A stretch of 64,000 nucleotides of DNA from Lineolata rhizophorae (taxonomy: Eukaryota; Ascomycota; Dothideomycetes; Lineolatales; Lineolataceae). The stretch spans positions 637,787 through 701,786 of the forward strand of contig MU001686.1 of the NCBI GenBank assembly GCA_010093515.1, written 5' to 3'. The number at the start of each line of letters is the position of its first letter. Within the stretch, counting starts at the first letter, position 1. Positions 36,501 to 44,389 of the stretch are shown here, piece after piece. The position numbers were made by a program, and so were the translations under genes. The notes beneath the pieces are model-generated. The model saw only the letters and a program-made list of their open reading frames with translations, was not told the DNA's origin and did no database searches.

Positions 36501-37014
36501 GCTGCCGCCGGGAAGCGGCGATGCGGGCGCGGCGGCTAGGAAGGGCGCCTTCGCCGAGGCCGTCGCGTCCAGGAGGCTCCTGCTCGCGGGGAAGCGCGTC
36601 CTGCTGCTGACGGGCAGGGGCAAGGTCGCCGAGGAGCGCGCCTGGTACCTCTGGCTGACGCACGTGCTGGGCGCTAGGAGCGTGCGGCGCGTGAGAGACA
36701 TGGCCGACGTGAGGGAGGCGTTGGGCCCCGTCGCGAGTTCTAGCACTGGTGGTGGCGGTGGTGGTGGCGACGCGAAGAAGCTGGCGCGCTGGGACTGGAT
36801 CTACGTCGACGGGGACGACGTCCAGGCGTTTAGGAATGCGCTCTTTGGCAGTGCGGCCGGGGCTGGGGCAAGGAAGAAGGCTGGTGGCGGGACCGCGACC
36901 GGTGGTGATGGCGCTCAGCTGCTGGCCGGGGGCGATCGGACTGTGCCGAAGATCGTAGGGAGGGAGTACATTGTGCAGAGTTTGATTCTGGGGGCCTTGG
37001 TGGATGAGTGGTAG
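30529..37014 (+). CDS. Rad9/Crb2/53BP1-type DNA-damage checkpoint mediator (Tudor + BRCT)
   Basis: A single uninterrupted frame gives 2161 residues from the ATG at 30529. A second in-frame ATG at 31063 starts MTQTFGGFPGGDTQPMDSQ and could be the true start (1983 residues). The long N-terminal part is acidic and disordered, with many S/T-Q and S/T-P pairs (GDTQPMDSQ near residue 190), as expected for ATR/ATM and CDK targets. A Tudor-like domain begins near residue 1580 (VFALFRGGSNNSYYPATWLN, then TYRVRFDDGTVSLLDNRNV); by family it binds methylated histone H4. Two BRCT repeats follow, from about 1788 (KMAFVATFTDSDDRTRVSRL with IVEHGGTLLERG) and about 2010 (LLLAGKRVLLLTGRGKVAEE), ending ILGALVDEW. 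This order matches Crb2 of fission yeast and fungal Rad9-like proteins: nuclear adaptors that recruit checkpoint kinases to double-strand breaks. The chain is longer than most relatives, owing to low-complexity insertions. Confidence 0.82.
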   Translation: MAAASQEDSLSPRIRQHRTVPGRGTGCDSGVEAPGNRDAAVKTARHDSRTAAQHEQHPHRESCSGVATDAEITQLDVTDEINGANGTNSRLDKTSSRAANHASLRRPPPPRDDGANDDDNRLQGRPPRRRVPPRPTRCATAVSEPDPTTLPISRFGPHVNSTPNNRDAHARLVSPPLRMTQTFGGFPGGDTQPMDSQIYRDYTDAANGTRGGLDTSQFDDGEGEADTGHLHDGDEEEEDGHEEEEERFGLLQHQQDHHHGKLGQSILQEELDLVGQPPDQPSTGGADDDNDAMSITDADNDVPPRDTSPLLLRSPTPSSAHTHTQQRQPPMTPAPAVRTTTKRTRAGHPVIHPSSTPAPPRTIATTTATATKTPGSAGTTAALGAMFAAYNAGAGAGAPAIPLAQLFQGTQAGMSSPAGPGAAAAAAAAQGQQEDQLRSDPVFARPSPVFPPSAGKEGGGGWSSPLFLRAQEGTKAGVQTSPTSDKTGGETGRGARRPIVLSDATTATPAARGSAAARVPSTSEPWGWSRAAETERERRIAERRELARLPLEEDAQDMDYLEEHEIEERLQRSREFQEKIMYTSVGVTPPRRKGKESSRRAPRYGGRRNPEEEAEGPDDEAESAEERERRRAEIHGRIINCPLPRALRMLPSKVIGNDRSVSASARRHHEHDRRPVMSPSPARRKKASESRHQHVDSEEEDDVQVVTSSAEDRLFDAFVKSPSVPVLGAGSQAVAAAVEVPDTLSRNETVGGARGCESSPIKNKGNGQARRFFGNEAGTGRTRRRTRNDPDGTPSSLPSEDEEPHDREASPCQASDSQTSAITDSQGDAVPTATAADDAEIDQPSLIPASSNEQSGNLTAPPCPSQQKRPYTATPAAAAIASSNNDKPSSLASRFDVMRSSPPTLSPHLLRRHVRGGSRVLTASAAAAVAVIPDSEEDLEMSLRTSGDGEGSNPREGRTGSGLNAPLADHEAEAADGGGGASRGQDHPDSSIRSNGDGERSSVGKRQGHSHSTGAGTGTGSRFDTAGTHQTASEAERETKHDRSGSRHGEDDDDEDINPHPSKRARLTTVSPAKPHHASQQPPFRQDSSLKGFAEIAAGSDSQPAVADLVDDSMLNLVTSEERDFLAVTSSSAPRGAGFGRRGKGRARVRAYGGRRERSKGWETKAGPIRLHAPNTPDVSASRAKDADEDVEMHEADDQNPVSEVPNEPPGEAVEDANRSEEGEPPTPRAPAERKGTRALIQSRAAPQKQGQLVRPRRVFARKSAALPIEQKDREASPEPRRAESRRNVEQYGGRKERSREPLAPVQISPTGAPTTSNSGGQIAEAREQTADANELGDSSERGANRREDDPAAHQGREQSVEGDYRNESSTVKTGKLVRPSRKSRKKGKGPFWQPTETQGTFSLPRGEPMDVDTKDGPDDGAVPLKTKSRSPEKSRKNAQPLEDARERAVQEQQLKPAGNRGEELDEEPTISNKADAPKPEEDGSEPPSRPGRKHQQQRSRRASSRSKLSSDRENHRAPGVAETSLQRRPEEHGAANRPSEPVRPSPLRHVEMPGSRRNSPGGADPGAESDGQSAVVPTRVFALFRGGSNNSYYPATWLNATDSSTYRVRFDDGTVSLLDNRNVCRLELRNGDVVKVDLPKMRTSMHIVKGFKDKEDEDETEINEDLFPMTDIYGHNTVVLQPKPRVNREGAQGRQAEGLNNTVEVPVSSIYVTNSMRSHFFGRSFTCPSAGTKRNPLALPSTPGTPGSRSRRAANTSHLHPAATKPATSKVTPSAAPSSRSGGTGLFRKMAFVATFTDSDDRTRVSRLIVEHGGTLLERGFDQLFNVPGDTVRDEDSDEDDDKQDWASSENEDEDEGSIAEVTTPSRNRQARPSGSRATRSPSSSRAPSSSSSSSSSSASSPTASGFSLTPFARTLGFTCLIANKHSRTRKYLQALALGLPCLAARWVDDCVSRRRLLPCECYLLPAGESAFLHGAVRSSCVPAPGLLPPLPPGSGDAGAAARKGAFAEAVASRRLLLAGKRVLLLTGRGKVAEERAWYLWLTHVLGARSVRRVRDMADVREALGPVASSSTGGGGGGGDAKKLARWDWIYVDGDDVQAFRNALFGSAAGAGARKKAGGGTATGGDGAQLLAGGDRTVPKIVGREYIVQSLILGALVDEW

Positions 37015-38234
37015 GTAGGAGACGGGGTCAACATCACGGCGGTGGCACGTAATTGTCATAGGGGCCAAAAGGCACATGGATGGCGTCGTGTAGGGGGTGG
37101 GCAGGTAATACGGTCCTTGGCAGAAGGCAATCGTAAGACAGCTGGTATGACGGACTTGTAGCTCGAGTGTAATCGTGCCCATCGGGCAGTCTCTCCGCGT
37201 TCGATATCTTCAAAGAAGCCAGATATCCGCCGCTTTCGTTCCCCACCCACCCACCCCACACCTCGCAGCAGCCCAGGCAACATCGCCCGCCGCCCAACCC
37301 GCAGGCCAAAGGAAAGAGGAAGCCGCCGGGGCCCAACCGCCCGGCCAAACCCACGTAGAAACCGCCGACTCTGCGCGCGGAGCAAAAAAAAAAAAAAAAA
37401 AGCGCTAGGTCAAGCGCAGCACAGCAGAGCAGAGCAGAGCAGAGCCAAACGGCTCCAGCGCCTCTTCCTCGTTCCGCGCGCGGCAAAGTACCTAGTCGTG
37501 CCTGAAAGGGGAGAAAAACAAACAAACAAACTGATGCAGGAATGGTTCGTCCCGAAAGACCCGCTTCCTACCACGCCTCCCGCCAGCCCGGAACCCGCTA
37601 GTTAGCCCGGGGCGGACACAGCGGGGGACAATGGGCAGACGAGCGGGGAGGATGAAGGGTGGGCGGGTTTGGGGGGAGTGGAAAAGGTGCGGTTCAGAGT
37701 GGAGGGGGCGGTGTTGGGAGAGCGGGGAGACGCCCGGAAGACGTATGTACAGTACTCCGTACGTAGGGCAAAAAGTACGAACCAACGCATGCGCCCGCAC
37801 ATATGCATCTGCACGGCACCGAATTTAACGGCACGTATACGTATGCCCCATCTGTAATGCACCGAGTCCACGGCGCAGCACACGCGCGAAGCGAATGAAA
37901 AAAGTTCAAAGCCCAGAGCCCGAAAGCCGCAAGAAACCGGTTTACCTAGCAAATGCGCCACCGGCTCCCCCACCCCAGAAATAAAAAATAAATACAACAC
38001 CTCGCGGCGCCAAACTTAACAAATGCCTTGCTTGCTTGCTTGCTAAACTCAATAATCCCTCCAAAAAAAAAAAAGATCAAAGCCTCCCTCCATGGTCTTA
38101 GCAAGCAGAAAAACCCGACAGAAAAGCCACCCAGTCGACGTCCCACACCCCTCCTCCAAAAAAAGAAAAGAAAAAGAAAAACGAGAAGCCGTTCATCACA
38201 AAAGTTCTCCCAACACACCCTACTACCCATCCCC

Positions 38235-38270
<36 letters not shown>

Positions 38271-38406
38271 TTTTTTTTCTTCCCCGTCAACCCAGTCTCT
38301 CCCTCCCCTCAAGAACACCGACCCCAAACTCCGCCCCACCCCCTCCCTTTCCCAACCCCCTCCACCCTCACACCCTCACAACGCGTTCATCCTCCTCGCC
38401 TGCTCC
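37015..38406. other. Intergenic region between convergent genes
   Basis: It separates the 3' ends of the Crb2-like gene and TRK. It holds an A run (37383-37402), AGAGC units (37425-37445), TACGTA islands (37740-37845), a short TTGC repeat (38032-38045) and the long C run described separately. No coding signal was seen. Confidence 0.55.
38236..38278. repeat. C35 homopolymer followed by T8
   Basis: Thirty-five consecutive C then eight T on the + strand, read as A8 then G35 in the 3' flank of TRK, about 130 bases after its stop codon. Homopolymers this long are prone to sequencing error, so the exact length is uncertain. Confidence 0.9.
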
Positions 38407-41400
38407 TCACGACGCCTTCTTCCCCCCCTCAACCCCCCACCCCTTCTCCCTCGGCGCCACCGGCCCCGCGCTCAACGCGCCCGTGATCAACCTGCCCAGT
38501 CCAGGCCCACGTCTGACGGGATGATGATGGTGATACGGCTGCGACGGCGGCCACGGCGCCGCTCCTCCTACTCCTCCTCCTCCCCCTCCTCCCCCTCGGA
38601 CCCCGATGCCGTGCGCGCGGCCCCGCTGCTCCGCCAGGTCCAGCCCCGAGGATGACGACGCCGCCGCGCCGGCGCTCTCGCGCCGCGGGCCCGGCTTGGC
38701 GGCTCGGGACCAGGGGCCTACGCCCGGGGCCGGCGCGGCCGAGGACGAAGGGAGCACCGGCATGGTGGCGGCCGAGACGGAGCGCGGGAGGAGGCCTGGG
38801 TGGGGAGTGGCCGGCGTCTGGAGCGCGGGGGCTGGGGGAAATTGAGTCTGGAGGGAGAGGGCGGCGGGGGTGGATGCGTGGGGAGGAGGTACTGGGGGGC
38901 CCGAGGGGGTTGGTTCGGAGGCGGAGGCGTCGGTGGAGGCGGGAGCGTCGGCGGGAGCGGGAGCGGGAGCGGGAGCGGGAGGCGCCGAGGAGGAAGGAAT
39001 TGGGCCGGGGGTGCCTGGGGTGCCCGAGGTATCGTCGGAGGGGGCGGGCCCGGGGGTCTGCGGCTGAGGTTGCGTCTGCTGGGTTTGCGTCTGCGTCATG
39101 GGCTGCATCTGCACCGGCGCCTGGCCCTGCGGTAGCGTGTGCGTGCGCGAGACGGCGTGCCCGAAGGCGCCCGGCGAGAGCGCCGTCGTCGACGCGGTCG
39201 CGGGCCCGCGGTCCGCGTAGCTCACGTTGGACAAGCGGCGCGCGTGGTGATGAGCCCTGCGATTAGCATCCTCATCCTCCCGGCGATGCAGCGTGTCCGA
39301 CGGCAGCAGGATGGCGCGGTCGAGCGCGTAGGGCAAGCCGCGGTGGCGCCCCCGCACCTGCATGGCGATGATGATGAGCTTGGACAGCGTCTTGAACTGG
39401 CCCGAGAAGCTGGTGTTGAAGCCGGGGTAGCCGAGCGAGAGCCCCACGGTGCCGTAGGCCGACACGATCTCGAAGAGGATGGCGAAGACGGAGAAGGCCC
39501 AGTCGCCGCCCGTCTGGGACTCGAGCCGGCCGCTCTCGATGATGCAGATGAAGAAGAGGCCCAGGAAAACGTACCAGAGGTCGAACGAGAGCTGCCGGCG
39601 CAAGTGGGTGCCCACGTAGCTCTTCTCCAGCGCGTCTTCGTCCGCCTCGCTGCTGTCCGTGTCCGACTTGTAGATCCCCAGCGACTTTTCTTCGTACACG
39701 TTGGTCCGCCGCATGCTGATAGCTACGGGGAACACAGAGATGTACATCATGATCATGTACGACACTTGGACCGCGGGTTGCAGGTCGCCGATGCTGCAGG
39801 CCGAAAAGCCCGCAGTGCGCGTCGACGCCGCGTTGAACAGGCCGACCAGCACCTTGATCCCGGGATGGAGCGCCTCGACCGTCGCCTCGTTGAGGTCCAG
39901 AATCACAAACAGGATCAGATCCGTCCCGTTGAGGATGACCAGCACCCAAAACAGCCACCAGGTCGCGGGGCTGGGGAAGAGCAGGGTGAAGCACCTACGG
40001 GGATGGTCGAGAAGGAACCGCAGCTCTTCCCACAGGCCGGTTCCGTGAGGCACCACCTTGGACATGATCCAGATGATGAGCCGGAGCATGCACGGGAAGC
40101 CCGTGTTGCCGATTATGATGAGGAACGTGCCGAGCAGAAGCGGAAACACGGCCGTCTGGAACGAGACCATCGAGTCCGGCGTGAGCGTGAAGCCGAGATC
40201 GTTGAAGAGCGACTGCGCCGTGAAGAAGCCCCACCAGACCGGGCTGATGCCGACGCTCCTGACGTATTCGGAATAGCCCCCGACGCGCAAGATCCACGGC
40301 ACGAGACAGATCATGCCCAGCACGTGAAAGCCGATGAAGTAACAGACGAGGATGATAGCCAACGTCTTCAGCGACCTGTACTCGATGCCGCCCAGCTCCT
40401 CCCTCTGCGATTCCGTCAGGTCCACAAACGCGGAGTTGCGGCCGATCGTCGGCGCCCAGCTGAGATACGGCATCGGGTCCTCGTCCTGGCTGCGCGACGT
40501 CATGAAGCTGGCAAAGGTTCGCGACCGCGGCCGCGGGCGGAACGACGCGGCCTCGTCCTCCTGGCCCGTCGCTTGCCTGTGGATGGTGGAGAAGCGCTCC
40601 CGGAGCCGACCGCGCGGCCGGTCGGGCTCGTCGATGGTGATGTTGCGCTTCAGCGGGTGGTCGTCGCCGTTCAGCTCGTTGACGGCGTGGCCGTCCTCAT
40701 CGTGGGGCGGCTGCGGCTTGCGCTGCTCCACGGGCGAGTCGCTGTCGTACGGATCGCGCTCGTCGTCGTCCTCGACGCGCTGCGGGACCTGGCCACGGTC
40801 GTACTCTCGCGGGCCCGGGATGCGAAGGGTGCCCTTGTCTTTCGGATTGCGCTGGTTTTCCACGAAGGCGATGTGCTGCTCCGGAGACCGCTGCTCGGGG
40901 ACTCGTTCCAGGTTCGTAATGAAGCGCGGAGTTTGAGGGACACCACCCTTGTTGACCTCGTCGGCGAACGTAATGTCTCGGTGCAGAGACGGATGGTCGC
41001 CGTTCGGAGGGGCTGTCGCGGGCGTCTCCAGCTTGGGCTCTTCCTCGCCCTCAGGCTTGTCAATGTTACCATTGCCATTGCCGTTGGCGTTAGCGTTGCC
41101 ATTAACGTTGGCGTTGGCGTTGCCATTGGCGTTGCCATTGGCGTTGCCATTGCCGCTATCCGACGTATCCGCGGAGCCCTTTTCCTGCTCCACCTCCTTC
41201 ACCTCATCTTTCTCAGGCGCAGGCTGATCGTGGGCACCATCGTGAGTGAGGCTGCGCAGGATCCGTATCGGCCGCCCGCGAATCCCGATGTGCCGTTCCT
41301 CCCTTCCGATGCTGCGATCATCCCGGCCGAAGCTTGTCGTTCTGGACCGGCTGCGCGTCCGCCGGAGGATGCGCACCTCCCTCACGACGTTCTGGAAGCG

Positions 41401-42010
41401 TTTCTCAAACCAGTAGAGACGGACGAAAACGACGAAGCCGTGGATGACGATGGGGTTCGTCAGGCAAGCGACCATGTAGAACATAATCTACGCGGGACCG
41501 AGATTAGGAATCAGCTGCGGAAACGCGGTTCCGAAAAAGAGCTCATACCTGCTGGTATAAGAACAGCTTGTTTATATCGACGCTGCAAAGGTTGAGTAAG
41601 CATTGTAAATCCCACCGAAAATCGGCGCCTGTTCCGGAAGCTACAGGGACCAAAAGAGCTGCTAGCAGGGACATACGTATTCAAGCCGCTCTGCGTGGAC
41701 GCGCCGCTGGCAAAGAACAAGGCATCAATGTACGCCAGGTTGCCGTGCGGGTATATTACTATGGACGTAAGGATGATCATGAAAATAATGTAAAGGTCTG
41801 TTCGACGGGACCGATTACGCCTTGCGTGTTAGCTCATTCGTAGTGGGGCCACCAATTGGCGCCCCGCAACAAGATGAAAGGACACCAGGGCGAGAAACGG
41901 GGTTCCATACAATGCAGCATGATGAAGTTGAAGCGCGGCCGGCGGAAGCGCAGCGAGCGTGGCATGTTGGCGCGCAGCCATTGCCACATCTCGATCCAGG
42001 GCCCGAACAT
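38407..42010 (-). CDS. trk1: TRK-type high-affinity potassium transporter
   Basis: Four exons on the minus strand (42010-41911, 41797-41677, 41582-41549, 41487-38407) encode 1111 residues, and all phases close. The 5' exons supply the first membrane helix and pore: RFNFIMLHY-LYIIFMIILTS and ASTQSGLNT-VDINKLFLYQQ. The four pore loops and their filter glycines are visible: G71 (TQSGLNT), G517 (LFNDLGFTL), G645 (STRTAGFSA) and G767 (AYGTVGLSLG). FEKRF and YWF residues of the fungal signature (RLYWFEKRF) follow helix 2. Between the first and second membrane-pore-membrane units lies the long cytosolic loop typical of fungal TRK proteins (about 110-420), here carrying an Asn-Gly/Asn-Ala repeat. The C-terminal 230 residues are Pro/Ser/Ala-rich. 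The protein takes up K+ at the plasma membrane, driven by membrane potential. Its promoter is probably the CT-rich (sense) DNA at 42650-42870, implying a leader of several hundred bases. Confidence 0.95.
41061..41158 (-). repeat. Coding minisatellite, Asn-Gly/Asn-Ala repeat in TRK loop
   Basis: Roughly eight tandem copies of a 12-base unit close to AATGGCAACGCC keep the TRK reading frame and code for alternating Asn-Gly and Asn-Ala (residues about 195-228). Unit boundaries vary slightly. Length change here would alter loop size without a frame shift when whole units are gained or lost. Confidence 0.85.
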
Positions 42011-44389
42011 CTTGAAGGAGTCGGGACGGCGTCAATTGCGCCGCACGGGGGGTGTCTCGGTTTGCAATTGAGGAGGTGGCGGCCCGTATCAGGACCTGCC
42101 AAAGGCTGACAGGCGCTCGCTGGAACGGTACACGAAGAAAGAGCCGGGGCTGGGTTCGCGGGCCTGTTGGGCCGGCCCGCGTGACGAAAGTTGGCCCCGA
42201 GCAAGGACGATCCGACAAAAACCGAACAAAACAAAGCGAGAAGGCGTTGAATGCAAAATCTATGACACGAACAAAAAAAGAAAAAAAAGGAAAAGACGTA
42301 TGCTTCGAAGAGAAGTGGGAAATCGAAAATGAAAAGACCGAGCCTCTTTCTCTGTTTTAGGTAGGTTCTTCTCCTCTCTTTCTACGATAGTGCAGCCATG
42401 GTGGACCGAGAAACGCTGGGCGAGTGTTGGGCAATTGGGCGGGGTGGAACTTTTTTTTTTTTTTCGTGACGATACGGAGAAACGCGCGGCGTAGGCACTA
42501 CCTACGTAGGTATGTAGGCAGGTAGGTAGACAGGTGAGTGAGTGGGCAGGGCACCACTACAGCAGCGGCGGACTGGCCGCAAATTGCGTGCAACGGACGC
42601 AGCGGGCGGCGCTAGAGCGTGACATGAAGAAGCGGGTGGAATTGGCCGGCGCGACGGAGCGGGAGAGAGAGGGAGAGAGGGAGAAAGAAGGAGAGGGAAA
42701 GAAGCTGACGACAGGGGTTGCAGGCAAACAGGCAGGCAGGCAGGCAGGCAGCTCGGGAGCCGGGCAGGGCAGGGGCAAGGGGGGGATGGGAGAGAGGGAG
42801 AGAGGAAAAGAGAGAGAGAGAGAGCGTGGAGAGAGACACGAGAGGAAGAGAGAGACAGAAAGGAAACAGAAGAAAGGACGAGACCTCGCGCGCGCGCACA
42901 CGCAGCATCTGGGTTGGTCGCGAAGGGGGACCCGGAACGGATTACGTGAAGGGCGTCTGGGGGCCGCCGGTTGGCCGGCGCCGCCCCGGCCGGCCGGTTG
43001 CCATGTGCTCGGCGTCGCCGTCCACTCGGAGTCGAAGCTTCCATTTTCCCTTCTCTTGGTTGCCACCGGGCGCCCAGCTAATCAGAATCAAACAGCTGAT
43101 GCCCCTTTGTTTCGCTCGGCAATTGGATTGTAATAGCGTCGACTTTTATATAGAGAGCGCCCCCGAACCAGCCATGTAGCATCCGATTGCCCAACCGCCA
43201 GCTCCCGCAATCCCGCCCCTCTCGTTGCGCCGACCAGCATGTCATCAGCGACCGCCCGCGGCGGCGGAAAAGAAAAGAGGTCGCCAAGGGGACGCGTGGC
43301 AGGCAGGCGACGTCCAGGCACACCTACCTACACAGGCACGCACCACGCAAACGGTAACCGGCACCCTGTTGTCCCGCACCACATCGTCCCTGGTACCTTC
43401 CAGGTACGTGCGTATGTACACACTACGCAGGTAAGCGACGCGTCGCGCTCGCCGTCGTGCTCCCGAGCTCGTCAGCAACGACGGCCCCCGCGCATACTAC
43501 TACGTACATATCCGCCGCAACCGAGCTCCCTACCCAATCGGGCCACATCCCCCGAGCCGCGAAGGCACCCAGGCTCGACGCTCGACGCTCGACTTCCTCG
43601 ACCCCTACCTCCTACGTAGTACATACCTACTACCTCCATGTGCCGGGTGATTCAGCTCCTCCCGGCCCAGACAAGAAAAAAAAAAAAGGAGAAGAATGAC
43701 AGGATCAGCAAACACACCATACAAGCACGACTCCTCCCGTCTCTGCCCCGCTTCGACAGGCCGGTCTGATGGATGGATGGATGGACGGACGGCTAGACGG
43801 TTTGGAGGCCTCCCTCGAAAGGGCGCGAATGCAATTGTTACATGCGAAAAGAAGAGCGCGAAAAAAAAAAAAAAGGAGAGGGAAAAGCATAGCGGACCAA
43901 CACGAAGCAGCGAAAGAAAAGGCACGAGGTGAATAGCAGACGGGGCGACGAGCAAACGACCATGCCGATCCCCTCTGCACCAGCCACGCGCGGCTCAATA
44001 CATGCGTATATGCGGGCAGGTAGGTGTACGTAGTCTCGGCAGTAAATACGCCCTGGTGCTCCCCCGTCGGCCCGCGGGCTAGGTAGCAGACAACGTAGTT
44101 GGGCCACTATCAAATACAATCTGTACATCCCTCCCTCACCACCTAGTACAAGGCGCACGCACGCACGCTCCTCCTTCACTTCACTCCACTCCACTCCACT
44201 CCACTCCGCATTCCACCATGCCGGCCCATCCCCAGAGGAACCGTACCCCTCGCCATCCGGCGCTCCCTAGCCATCGGCCATCGGCCATCGGTGCCGCACG
44301 GCCATCACCTCCCCACCTCCCTTCCCTCCTGCCACCGCACGCTCTCTACCCCAAAATACTCCCTACCCAACATTCCCCTCCCTCCAACC
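42011..44389. other. Intergenic region: TRK promoter and GSY 3' flank
   Basis: From 42640 to 42870 the + strand is GA-rich, so the TRK sense strand is pyrimidine-rich there. (GGCA)n lies at 42722-42750 and TGGA/CGGA units near 43768-43795. GTAGGTA/TACGTA islands lie at 42495-42535, 43405-43435, 43495-43510, 43610-43635 and 44020-44035. A-rich runs are at 42274-42290, 43677-43690 and 43859-43875. Open frames here are compositional. Confidence 0.55.
44180..44208. repeat. Pentanucleotide (CACTC) repeat
   Basis: About five CACTC units, the reverse complement of the GGAGT unit at 21944-22004. It lies about 180 bases past the glycogen synthase stop codon. Confidence 0.8.

Noticed and set aside
36349-37182. 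277-codon minus-strand frame over the BRCT end of the Crb2-like gene
   Set aside because: Antisense to a clear BRCT coding region.
39139-41595. 818-codon open frame on the + strand opposite TRK
   Set aside because: Arg/Glu/Asp-rich antisense shadow caused by codon bias of the TRK exon.
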